Shown here piece by piece: positions 18,181-30,600 of a stretch of 43,393 nt of DNA. The DNA comes from Xanthomonas translucens pv. translucens DSM 18974 (GTDB taxonomy: Bacteria; Pseudomonadota; Gammaproteobacteria; Xanthomonadales; Xanthomonadaceae), in NCBI RefSeq assembly GCF_000331775.1, contig NZ_CAPJ01000222.1:1-43393 (forward strand), given 5' to 3'. A program made the position numbers and the translations under genes. Below the pieces are notes generated by a model. The model worked only from the letters and a program-made list of their open reading frames with translations, had not been told where the DNA came from and ran no database searches. Each line of letters starts with the position of its first letter. Position 1 is the stretch's first letter.

Positions 18181-18669
18181 TTAGCGCCTCACTCTAGTCA
18201 CCGGAGCAAGGACAATATTTGTAATTTTCCTTCCAAACATTAACCACTCAACTTTCGTGACGCCCCCCTCATTCACCCTGACTATGAACACATTTCTCCG
18301 TTTGGAGAATTTAATAAGGCCATTTTTTTCATCCGACTCTTTTGCATAGTTGCTTTTAATAAGACTGGATTCGAAATCTTCCCACTTCAACTGCGGCGTT
18401 AAAGATTTTGAAAACATGCCAACCAGAGAAAATATCAGTGGAAATGAAAAAAATCCAATCGCCATGTCAATGGTTGCCAGCCTATTGATTGCATACTCGA
18501 TACCAAAACCACTATCGATGACAATGTAAGAAATCGCAAATATAGAAAACAGAAATCCAATAAAAAAATAAACGGTTATTATGAATTTATAGCTGAAGAT
18601 CGATAAGAAATTCTCCGTTAAATTTGAAATTACCCCACCCAAAAAACCATCAAAAATTGCACCTATCAT
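18181..18669 (-). CDS. Small membrane protein overlapping fhaB: candidate CDI immunity protein
   Basis: A 162-residue protein whose ATG overlaps the fhaB stop by 4 nt (ATGA). Two hydrophobic helices are evident, near residues 28-51 (FIITVYFFIGFLFSIFAISY) and 66-88 (IDMAIGFFSFPLIFSLVGMF), followed by a charged soluble tail of about 75 residues containing SKRRNVFIVRVNEGG. A 60-base sample has 38% GC, far below the region. The position directly after the toxin-bearing end of FhaB, the coupling and the foreign composition are what is expected of a cdiI gene. An inner-membrane immunity protein fits a membrane-acting toxin. I do not recognise its family, and immunity function is inferred from context only. 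Confidence 0.65.
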   Translation of the reverse strand: MIGAIFDGFLGGVISNLTENFLSIFSYKFIITVYFFIGFLFSIFAISYIVIDSGFGIEYAINRLATIDMAIGFFSFPLIFSLVGMFSKSLTPQLKWEDFESSLIKSNYAKESDEKNGLIKFSKRRNVFIVRVNEGGVTKVEWLMFGRKITNIVLAPVTRVRR

Positions 18670-21600
18670 TTCTTTTTATCCTTGTCTTTTTTTTCAGCGT
18701 AATGGTCAGCTGCCGCATTAGCCGCAGCCTTTACTGAAGTGCTCACGGCTATTTTATTTGTCTGTATCACAAATCCACCAGCCGTCTTTATACTTTCCAT
18801 AAATCCTATTGGCAATCCCGCCCATCCCAGCACTTGTCGGGTAGCCATTCCACCTGTCGCGCCAATAGTGGAAGAGATAGCCAGTTTAGGCCAAGAGAAT
18901 TTTTCCGAAAATTTTGAAATAATTGATCCGCCATCAGAATACGATTCCTTCACAGAACTCCAAGCGACTCCTGCGGTATATGTTCCAGCTCCTGTCACAG
19001 CTCCTCTAGCACCCACCACCGCCACCTCTGGCAAAGCGGCGAACGCTAGGCTTCCTGCCCCGAACGTTGCACCAGCAAGTGCAACTCCGCCGACAGATGT
19101 CACTAAAGCGGCGTCGCCGCGCGACTTGCCAGCGAATCTAAGGAGTTCTGAGTTATAATTATACTGTAGCGTATCCTTGCGAACGCCGGCCTGATAAAGG
19201 CTGTTGTAAACGGCAAGGAAATTGTCCGGACTGGAAGCCAAATCCTTTCCGTACAAGTGGAAGTCGTTGTATTCAGCATCCGTCGCCTGGAAAGCGCGGC
19301 CCCAGGCGTACTGGTTGGTGTTGGTACTCAGGAATTTCTGCGCACTCTCATCAACGTTGGTGTTGCCAATGAGCCCATTGATCACTGCATCGACTCGCGC
19401 GGCCGCTTCCACGGTTAGGCGACGCTTCGCTTCCTCCTCGCTGATTCCTTCCTGCAACGCAAACGATGGAGCATTCTGGCGGATCCAGGTCACTTCGTCC
19501 GGATGCAGCTGGCGATTGAATTGATCGCCCGACAACGCTGTCGTCGCCCCGGCCTGCCCGCCCAGTAGGCCGCCGATCGCTGCGCTGCCCAGCTCCATCA
19601 ATGCGTTGTATGTCTCTTTGTCCGTTATCCCGTGTGCAACGAGGTAATCCGACATCGCGCCCTTGGCCGCTTCGGCACCAGCGGCAGCGGCCATTCCTTG
19701 TAGCGCGCTCTCACCGCCCAGCGCCGCGATGGCGGCACCCGTCAGGCCATGCAGCAGGACCTTGTTCGTGCCGCCGTCACTCCAGGCTTCCAGACGCGAC
19801 TGTGCTTCTTTCCTCGTCTCTTCGTCCGGCGCATTCAACACGTCCGCCTGTGCTTTGCGCTGCATGACGGACGCCACGTCGCCTGCTACTCGGAAACCCA
19901 CCTCGCCCGCGACTGCCGCCAGTTCCTTTTGCTCAGCCAGCTTCTTCTGATCGAAGATGTCCTTCAGACCCGATTGCTGCAGTTCGCTTGCAGTGCGATC
20001 CAATCCAGCCAGCGCGGTCTGATCGCCGTTGCGAACATCGACCGTTCCCGCAGCAATATCGCTCTTCGTCGTACTGCTGCTGTTGCCGCTGCTATTGCCC
20101 AGCATGCTCAACGCGGTGCCAGCGGCAACGCTGACCATGCTGCTACCCGAACCACCTGCCACCGACACGCCGCTGCTCTTGTATTCGGACTCGTTCTTCA
20201 AGTCCTCGACGGTCAGGCTGTCGGTAGACAGATGGTTGCGCGACGCATCGGCCGTACTGGCGATGGCTGCACCGATCAGATGCGTATTGCCGCCCACGGT
20301 GATGTCGAACCCACCATCACCTGCCTGGATGCCGGTCTGCTCCTTGACGCTGGTGTAGCTGCTGTTGACCTTCTGCTGGCTGTAGCTGCCGCCACTGCCC
20401 GAGCCGGTGGCAAGCGTCACGCTCGCCTGCTGTTGTTTGCTCTTGTAGTCGTTCTCGTCCTGCTCGCTCTGGATCAACAGATTGCCGCCGACCTTGGCCA
20501 GTACCTTGTCGCCAACCGCCTGCGCGCCCTTGATCGTGGTGTCGTTGCCGCTGGCCAGGGTCAGCGTGCCGTTGGCCGTTACCACGCTTTCGGTATGCAG
20601 GTCGCTGTTGCCCTTGGCGCTGCCCTTGCCGGCCGACACAGTCAGGTAATAGCCCGTCGTTGCACCGACGCTGAAGCCGATCTCGCCGCCGGCGTTCTTG
20701 TTCTCCGACTTCGTCGTGTTGTTTTCCTGCTGGCTCAGCAGGTTGAGGTTGTTAGCCGCCGCCAGCGCCACGTTTTCGCCGGCGATCTTGCTGCCAATGA
20801 CGTTGAGATCCCCGCCAGTGGCCGCGATGGTGACATTGCCGTCGCTGAGGATGCGACTGCCGCCTGTGGTTTCCTCATGCGTCGTGGTCTTGCTCGACGA
20901 ACTGCTGGCACCGATACCGATACGCAAGCTCACGCCGGTGGCATTGGCTGCTCCCTGAGCACCGCCTGCTGACGCCGTACCGGTCTTCGTTGTATTTCCA
21001 GCAACGGCTTCGCCGTTGTAACCCTTCAGGCCATTGCTGGCCAAACCGGCGGCATCGCTGATCGAGTAACCCGCTTTGACCGCGTACAGCGCCTTGAGCC
21101 GATCGTCTTCGACCTCGGAGCCACGCTCGACCGCACCATAGGCGGTTTGTACCGCATCGACCAAACCACCGGTCAAGCCCAGCGAGATACCCGCGCTCTG
21201 CTGCTTGGACGTCTGCACCGTATCGACACGGTTCTCGGCCGCGGCGATGGTCACTCCCTTGCCGACGATGGCCGTGCCGGTCTTGCTCAGCACGTCGCTG
21301 CCGGTGATGGATACCGCGTTGCCCGCGGTCATCGTCACCGAGCCGTCGGTGCTGCCGACCAGGCTGCCGCTGTTGGTGATTTCGGTGGCGTCGAGCGTGT
21401 CGGTCTTCTTGCTCGCGCCCAGCGTCACGCTGAAGCCGCCGCCGCTGTATAGGCCGGTCTTCTTGACCTGCTTGTCGTGCTCTTCGCTGTGTGCGTTCTG
21501 TACGGTCTCCAGGGTCAGATTGTTGCCAGCAGCCAGCACCACGTCGCCGGTGCCGGCGACCTGCGCACCTTGCAACAGCACGTTGTTGCCGGCCGCGATC

Positions 21601-24600
21601 TGCACGCTGTCGCCGCTGAGCGTGGTCGCCACTGCCGTGCTGTCGTGCCACTCATCGTGCGTGGTCGTGGTCTTGCTGGACAGGAAGCCCTTTTTCTTCT
21701 TCTGCATGTCCTGTTCGGCGTCGTGCTGTTCCTGCGCGGCGAGCAGGTTGACGTCGTGGCCGGCGGTCACGGCGACGCCGCCAGTCTCGGAATAGACCTG
21801 TGCGGCAGTCAGGTTGACGTCGTGGCCGGCCTGCAGGGCGATGTCGCTGCCCGCAGTGAAGTCCGTGCCGTGGACGGTCTCGTCGCGGGTGCTGGTGGTC
21901 TGCTTGAAGCGTTTGCGCGTCTCCAGCGTGTCGCTGCTGTCCACCGTGGTCAGCGTGGTGCTGTTGAGGTCGTGGCCGGCGACCACGGCCAGGCCTTTGC
22001 CCGCGTCGAGCTTGGCCGCGACCAGGTTGACGTCGTTGCCGGCGCTGAGGATCAGGTTGCCGCCCGCGCTGAGGGCCTGCTGGTCGATGTCCTGGGTCGT
22101 GGTGGTCGTGGTGACTTTGGTCTTGCCCTGCCGGCTGTGGTCGGTGGTTGTCGTGCTCTCGCCCAGCACCGAGGTCACATTGAGGTCGTGCCCGGCCGCG
22201 GCGATCAGGTCGCCGCCGGCCTTCACTTCGGCTTGGCGGATGGTGATGTCGTGGCCTGCCGCCAGTTGCAGGCTGCCGTCGGTGACGATGCTGGTGCGCA
22301 CCGTGGCCTTGCCGTTGGCATCGGTGGCCGGGGTCAGCGACAGGTCGTGGCCGGCCTGCAGCGCGGCGTCGCCGCCGGCGGTGATGGCCACGCCGTGCAG
22401 TTGCAGGTCGTTGCCGGCGAGCAGCGACAGGTCCTGGCCCACCGTCAGGCTGGTGGCGTCGCCGCCGCGGGTCAGGCCGCTTTCGTTGCGCAGCGCGGTG
22501 GGCTGCAGCACCAGGTTGTTGCCGGCCTGCAGCGCGGCGCTGCCGCCAGCCTGCACGGCGGTGCCGGTGAGGGTCAGGTCGTGGCCGGCATTCATCAGCA
22601 GGGTGTTGTCGGCGCTGATGCCGGAACGGATATCGCCACCGGCCAACGCGTCGCGGGTGGTGCTGAGCAGGTCGTTGCCCGCGCTCAGCAGCACATTGCG
22701 GCCGGCAATCTGACCACCGAGGTTGAGCAGGTCCTGCTTCGCCTGCAATGCCACCGTGCCGGTGCCGGCGATGCGGCCCTGGTTCAACAAGTTGCCGGCG
22801 GTGGCGCTGACATTGACGCCGCTGATCGAGCCGCTGTTGCTCAGGCCGGCAGTGGCGTTGAGCGAGACGTCGCCGTTGTCGCTGGCGAGCAGGGCGCCAT
22901 CGCTGCGCAGGGTCAGTGCGGTGCTGGACGACAGGTACACCACCGGCACCAGCACCTTCTGGCCCTGGTATTCCTGTTCGACCATCCACACGATGTCGTG
23001 GGTCAGCGCGGCGACCTGTTCGGCGGTCAGCGCCACGCCGACATCCAGGTGCAGCGCGCCGGCCTCGGCCACGGCGCCGTCCAGCAGGGCGCGGTACTGC
23101 GCCACGCCGTCGGCGTAGTTGCCCAGGTAGCGGCGGCCGGTCAGCTGGGTGATCTGGTCCAGCACCAGGCGCTGTTCGTAGAAGCCGTCGCCCAGGCGGG
23201 TCTGGGTCCACTGCGGATCCACGCCGAGCTTGTCGAGCAGGTAGTCGCTGCTGATGAAGTTGTCGTAATTGACGAAGCGCGGATCGGTCTCGATCAGGTA
23301 GCGGCGGCCGGGGCCGGCGCTGCGGTTGGCGTTGACGCCGCCCAGACCGTTGGCGGCACGCCCCAGCGCGTTGACGCTGGCGCCGTTGGCGCCGACCAGG
23401 CGGTACAGACCGCCGATCGGCAAGGTGATGTTGCCCAGCGGGGCGCCGATGCCGCCGACCACCTGCGGCACGGTGCCGGTGCCGGGATCGATCTGCTGGC
23501 GCTGGCCGGCGACGTTGCTGCCGGCCAGCACGGCCTGTGCACCGCCGGCCTGGACCTGGCTACGGGTGGCGTCGCCGCTGCCGGTGAGCGCTGCCTGTAC
23601 GCCTTGCGCATGAACATCGACCGCGGATGTCTCGGTACTTTTAACCAGCGCGCCCTGTTCGTCGTCGATGCGGATCGGGCCGATGCTGGCGCTGACGATG
23701 CGATTGTTGACCGTTGCCCCGCCAGCGGCCTTGCCGGTCTGCGCCTGCACGGCTTTATTGCCGACGCCGCTGGCGCTCTGCGCGCTACGGCGGCTCAGCG
23801 CCGTACCTTGCCTGGCGTTGAACGCGGCGCCGCTGATGCTGCGCCCATCGCTGCCGACGGCACCGTTGTTGATGGTGGCACCGTTGATCGACACGCCTTG
23901 CCCGGTCATGTTGGCGGACAGCGCGACATAGCTGTCACTCACCTGGCGCGTGCCGGTGACCGTGCCGGAGGTCCCGTTCTTGTAGTCGGTGGTGGTTTCA
24001 AGCAGCGTGCGGCCCAGGGCCAGCGCGCGGTTATCGATGTTCTCGCCGCCGGTGAGCATGCCGTCGGCTAGCCCGTTGACGCCACGCTGGTTGACCAGCA
24101 GCGCGCCACCGGCGGCGATAGTGGAGGCGCTGTTGAGCACGCTGCCGGACAACGCCACGTTACCGCCTGCGACGATGCGGCCTTCGGCACTGGCGTCGGT
24201 GATCCGTTCCTCCGCCGTGGTCTGGTAGCTGTTCCAGATACCGGTGCGGCCGTTGGATGGCGCTCCGCTGCCACCGCCGCTTTCACCGCTGTCCATGCCG
24301 CTACTATTTTTCTTTGAACAATTAATAGGAAAGAAGGATGAACAACGACCGTTATCACCCTGACTTCCACCATCACTCCCCCCACTACTGGCCGAATCCC
24401 CCACCCTCACATCCTCACGCGGCTTGCCCGCGGCCGCCTGCTCGGACGCGCTGAGTTGGTGCTGTGCAGTGGCGACAGTGCGCCGCGTGTTATTGATCTG
24501 ATTGGCCGCAATCAGGATGCTGCCGTCGGCCTCGATGCTGCCGGACAGGTTGTTGACCACGCCGGTGCGCGAAGTGATCGTGCCGCTGCCGTCGCGCGCG

Positions 24601-27600
24601 CCGCCGATGGCGATGTTGCCGAGGCTGAAGATCTTGGCGTCGCGGTTGAGCAGTTGGTCGCGGACCAGCAGGGTCATGCCGTTGGTGGCGCCGATCAGCG
24701 CCGAGCCGTAGGCGGCGTTGTCGGTGGCGCTGCCCAGGTCGGCGCCGTTGACCAGGGTGCCGGTGTCCACCAGTACGTTGCCGCCGACCAGGCTGCCGGT
24801 GTTGTAGATGCTGCCGGCCGTGAGCTGCAGATTGTTGCTGGCGGAAATGTCGCCGGCGTTGTCGATGGTTCCGCCGGTCGTCAACTGGGTATTGGCCGCC
24901 TGCATCGTCGCACCGGCGCGGTTGCTGATGTTGTTGGCGGTCACGCTGAGGCTGCGCGCGGCCTTGAGCGCGGAGGCGTTGACCAGGTTGCCGCCGACGT
25001 TGAGGCGGAAGTCGCCGTTGCTGGTGATGTCGGCGCCGGCGGTGTGGGTGTAGTCGCTGCGCACGGTCAGGTCGAGCAGGTTCTGCGCGAGGATGTTGCC
25101 GCCGCCGTCGAAGCCGACGGTGTCGATGACCACGTCGCCGGCGCCGCCGGCGCTGCTGCCGGCGCCGATGCGGCCGCCGCTGTTGCTCAGGCTCTGCAGG
25201 CTCAGGCGCACCGCCTGCTCGGCCTTGATGGTGCCGTTGCGGTTGTCGAGGGTGGCGCCGGCGCGCTGGAGCTGGAACGTATTGCCCGCGTAGACGTTGC
25301 CGCGCTGGTTGTCGAGCGCGTTGGTGTTAGCGACGAAATTGCCGCCGGCGACAAGCTGGCCGTCGCTGTTGACCACGCTGGCGGCGTTGAGCACGACGCG
25401 GCCGCGGCCGCCCAGGCTGCCGCCGGCGTTGCGCAGTTCGCCGCCGGTGCTGAGCTGGGTCAGGCCGCCGCCGTTGTTGGCGATGCTGCCCTGGCTGTTG
25501 TCGATGCGGCTGCCGGAGACGGTCATCGCGTTGCCGCTGTCGAGCTGGCCGCCGCTGTTGAGCAGTGCGCCGGTGACCGCGACCGTGAGATCGCGGCCGC
25601 TACCGATGCGTCCGCTCTGGTGGTTGTCGAGCTGGCCGCGCGCGGTCAGCGCCAGGTCGCGCCCGGCCTGGAGGGTGCCGGCGCTGTTGCTGAGGTTTTC
25701 GGCGCCGACGGTGGCGTCGTTGCTGGCGCCGAGCAGGCCGCCATCGTTGTTGAGCGTGTGCGCGATATCGGCACGCAGATCGCCGCCGCTGCCGCCATTG
25801 GTAACCGCCTGCAGCGTGCCGCTGCGGTTGTCGAGGCTGTCGGCGCGCACGGTCAGGGTGCCGCCGGCGGCCTGCAGCACGCCGCTGCGGTTGTCGAGCG
25901 CGCCACCGAGCTGGGCGTTCACGCCGCGGGCCGACACACTGCCACCGACGTTGCTCAGACTGGCCGCGGTCAACTTGGCGTCGCCGGCGGCGGCGATCGC
26001 GCCGTTCTGGTTGTCGATGCCGGCATTGGCGCCGAGTTGCAGCTGGCCCTGGCTCAGGATGCGGCCGCCGGCATTGGCGACGGCGCCGCCGATGCTCAGG
26101 GTCGCGGTGCCGGTGCCGGCGTGTTCGATACGACCCTGGGCGTTGTTCAACGACGCTGCGCTGAGGTTGAGGTCCTGGCCGTTCGTGGCCAGCTTGCCGT
26201 TGCCGTTGTCGAACGCGCCAGTGATGGCGATGCGGGTCTGTCCGCTGCCGCTCTGCACCAGCGTGCCGCCGGTGTTGCGCAAGGACGCTGCGCCCAGATC
26301 CAGGCGCGCGGCCTGCAGTTGTCCGCCGACGCCGTTGAGCGTGCTGTTGTCGAAGCTGCCGCCGGCGCGCACGGTCAGCAGGCCGCCTGCGAGCAGATCG
26401 GCGCCGCGATGGTCCAGGCCGTTGCTCGCGGTCAGGCTGGCATCGCCGCCGACGCGGGTGGTGCTGCCGGCCAGGTTGAGTTGGGTGGCCTGCGCGGTGA
26501 GGTTGCCGGCGGCGATCAGCTTGCCGCTGGCGCTCAGGGTGCGGTCGGCACGCAGGTCCAGCGCACCGCTGCTGCCGAGGCTGCCGTCGCTGCGCACGCC
26601 GATGGCGATGTCGCCGGCATGCAGGCTGAGGTTGCCACTGGACAGGGTCTGCCCGGCGTTGTCGATGCGCTGCGCCTGCAGGGCGATGTTGCTGCCGTTG
26701 ACGGTGCCGCGCTGAAGCAGCGCGGCATCGCTGGTCAGCGTGAGCTGGTTGGCCGACAGGCTGCCGGCCACGGTCAGGTCGCCGTGCGCCTGTAGTTGCA
26801 GCGTGGTCGCCGCGCTGAGCGTGCCGCTCTGCGACAGTGCGCCGCCGGCTTGGGCGCTGAACGCACCGGCCGCGGCCAGTGTGCCGCCCAGCGCAAGATC
26901 GCCGTGGCTGACCAAGGCGACGTCGCCGCTTTCGCTGCCGAGCTGGCCGCTGCTGGCGACGCTGGCCGCTTCCACGCGCAGCGCGCTGCCGGCGATCAGG
27001 TCGCCGCGGTTGTCGACGGCGCCGCTGGCGGTCAGGCCCAGGTGCTGCAGGCCGTAGCTGCGCCCGGTCTGCTGCAGCGAACCGACATCCAGTTGCAGGC
27101 GCTGGCGCGCACGCAGCGCACCGGCGTTGTCCAGCGCGCCGCTCACGGTCAGGGTGGCATCGCCCTGCGCGGCAAGCAGGCTGTTGGCGGCGTTGTGGAC
27201 GCTGGCCGCGGTCAGCGTCAGATCGGTGCCGGCCACGACCTGGGCGGCGTTGCTCAGTGCGCCGCCGGCGCTCAGCTTCAACGTCGTGGCTGCCTGGACG
27301 ATGCCGGCGAGCGCGAGATCGCCGCTGCTGGTCAGCGCCAGCGTGGTGCCGGCATCCAGCGCGCCCTGGCTGTCGATGCGTGCGCCGGTCAGCGCGATCG
27401 CGCCGGCACTGTGCAGCACGGCCTGGCTGCCGGTGCTCAATGTCGCGCCCGCGCTCAGCGACGCGGCCTGGCCGCTGGCTTGCCCGTCCAGGCGCAGGTC
27501 GCGCTGTGCCTGGACCTGCAACGCCTGCGCGGCCGTGACCTGGCCGGCCAGGGTGACGTCGCGACCGTGCAGATCCAACGCCTGCGCACTGAGGCTGCCC

Positions 27601-30600
27601 GACTGCAGCAGGTCGCCTTGTGCCTGCGCCTGCAGTTGTGTGGCCGCGGCCACGGTGCCGCCCAGGCGCAGGTCGCCCTGGCTGGTCAGCGCGACCTGGC
27701 CGGTCTCGCTGCCGAGCTGGCCGCTGCTGGCGATGCTGGCGGCGTCCACCTGCAGATCATGTCTGGCGATCAGTTCGCCCTGGTTGTCCACCGCGCCGCT
27801 GGCGCGCAGCGTGAGGCGATCGCCCGTGTAGGCCTGGCCGCTGTGTTGCAGCGTGCCGACGTCCAGGGTCATGGCCTGGCCGGCCTGCAGGCTGCCGGCG
27901 TTGCTGAGGGTCCCCGGGGTGGAGAGTTGCACCGCGCCCTGCGCGGCCAGCGTGCCGCTGGCGGCATTGTCGATGCTGTGCGCGGCGACGCTCAGGTCGC
28001 AACCGGCCACGATCTGGCCGGCATTGCTCAGCGCTGCGCCGGCATCGAGCGCGATGTCGCGCGTGGCCTGCGCCACGCCGGCGATCGCCAGCGCGCCGTC
28101 GCTGCGCAAGGTGAGTTCGGTGCCGGCAGCGAGCGTGCCGCGGCTGTCGATCGCGCCGCCTTGCAGGGTCACGGCGGCGGCGCCTTGCAGCACCGCGGCC
28201 GTACCGGTGGCGATGCTGGCGCCGCTCAGGCGCAGATCGGCGCCGGCCAGGACCTGGCCATCGACACGCAGCGCGCGCTGTGCCTGCAACTCCAGCGCGG
28301 CGGCGGTCTGCGCGCCGCCGGCGACGCTCAGGTCGCGGCCGGCGGCGAGCGTGGCCGACTGCGCCTTGAGCGCGCCATCCACCTGCAGATCGCCCAGCGC
28401 GCTGGCGCTCAGCGCCTGCGCGGCGATCACGCGGCCGCCCAGTTGCATGTCGCCCTGGCTGCTCAACGTCACCTTGCCGGTCTCGCTGCCGATCTGGCCG
28501 CTGTTGCCGAGGCTGCCGGCGTCGATGCGCAGGTCGCCGCCAGCGATCAGCGTGCCGCGATTGTCCAGCGCGCCGGCGCTGTGCAGATCCAGCGTCTGGC
28601 CCGCGTACAGCTCGCCGCTGTGCTGCAAGCTGCCGGCCTGCAGCAGCAGGGATGTCTGGCCGCGCAGGCGGCCGGCGTTGTCGAGCAGGCCAGCGACGCG
28701 CAGGTCGAGCGTGTCCGCCGCAGCCAGGGTGCCGCTGGCACGGTTGACCGCACTGGCGGCGCTCACCTGCAGGTCGCGACCGGCGACGACCTGGGCGCTG
28801 TTGTCCAACGCCGCGCCGGCCTCCAGCACGACATCGCCGCCGCCTTGGGCGATGCCGGCCAGGGTCAGCTGGCCCTGGCTGCGCAGGCGCAGATCGGTGC
28901 CGGCATCGAGTGCGCCGCGGCTGTCGATGCTTGCGCCGTCGAGCGTGATCGCCGCAGTGCTCTGCAGCACGGCGTTGCTGCCGGTGGCGATGCTCGCCGC
29001 ACTCAATTGCGCAGCGCCGCCGGCCACGGCCTGGCCATCCAGATTCAGCGCGCGCTGCGCCTGCAATTGCAGATTCGCCGCGCTTTGCAGCGAACCGGCG
29101 ACGCTCAGGTCGCGCCCGGCGCTCAACTGCAGCGACTGCGCCTGGGTGGTGCCGCGCTGTTGCAGATCGCCGACGGCCTGCACGCGCAGCGCGGTGGCGG
29201 CGATCTGGCTGCCGTCCAGCAGTACGTCGCCACGGCTATCGACCAGCAGCTGTGCATCCTGGCTGCCGAGCTGGCCGCTGCTGGCGACGCTGCCGGCGGC
29301 CACGCGCACGTCGTGCCTGGCGATCAGGTCGCCGCGGTTGTCGAGTGCGCCAGCGACCTGCACGCTCAGCGTGTCGCCGGCGTAGGCGCGGCCGCTCTGC
29401 TGCAGGCTGCCTGCAGTCAGGCTCAGCGCCTGTCCGGCCTGCAGCGTGCCGGCGTTGTCGAGTGCGCCTTGCACGTGGGCGTCGAGCGCCGCCTGCGCCG
29501 AGAGTTCGCCCTGCGCCCGATTGGTCGCACTGGCCGCGCTCAGGCTCAGAGTGCGGCCGGCGAAGACGCGGGCCTGGTTGTCCAAACTCTGATCTGCCTG
29601 CAGCGCGACATCGCGCCCGCCCTGGGCGATGCCCGACAGCGAGAGGGCGCCGCGGCTGCGCAGGGTCAGATCGGTGCCGGCATCCAGCGCGCCGCGGCTG
29701 TCGATGGTGCCCGCGTCCAGCTGCAGCACCGTGGCGGTCTGCACCACGGCGTCCTGGCCGAGCGCGACGCTGTCGCCGCGCATGCCCAGATCGCCGCCGG
29801 CGACGGCCTGGCCGTCCACGCGCAGCGCGCGCTGCGCCTGCAGCTGCAGCGTCGTCGCACTGCGCAGCGTGCCGGCCAGGGTCAGATCGCGGCCCGCCTG
29901 CAACTGCGCCGATTGCGCCTGCAGACTGCCACGCTGCTGCAGGTCGCCGAGCGCGGCGGCGCGCAACGCACCGGCGGCGACCACGACGCCGTCCAGGTTG
30001 AGGTCGCCGCGGCTGTCGAGCGCGAGCTGACCATGCTGGCTGCCCAGCTGGCCGCTGCTGGCGATGCTGCCGGCGGCGATGTGCACATCGCCGCCGCCGA
30101 TCAGGTCACCGCGGTTGTCCACCGCGTCGGTCGCGGCGAGGTCGAGGCTCGCGCCGCCGTAGGCCTTGCCGGTCTCGGTCTGGGCGAAGCTGCCGGCGCT
30201 CAAGCGCAGCGCGCCATCGGCATACACGCTGCCGGCGTTGCGCAGCGCGGAGACACTGGCGATGGTGGCATCGCCGCTCGCCGACAATGCCGCGCCACTG
30301 GCGTTGTCCAGGCTGCCGGCGGCCAGCGCCAGGTTGCCCCCAGCCACGACCTGCGCCTGGTTCTGCAGCGCCGCGGCGCTGTCCAGCGACACGTCGCCGC
30401 GCGCCTGCAGCGTGCCGGCCAGGCGCATGCCGTTGCCGCTGCGCAGGGACAGCGTGGTACCCGCGTCGAGCACGCCGGATTGGTCGATGTCCGCACCTTG
30501 CAGGCGCAGCGCGCCGCCCGCCTGGACTTGCCCGGCCTGCAGCAGCGCGCCCTGCGTGCGCAGATCGGCGTCGCCGCCGGCGACGATGGTCGCGGTGCTG

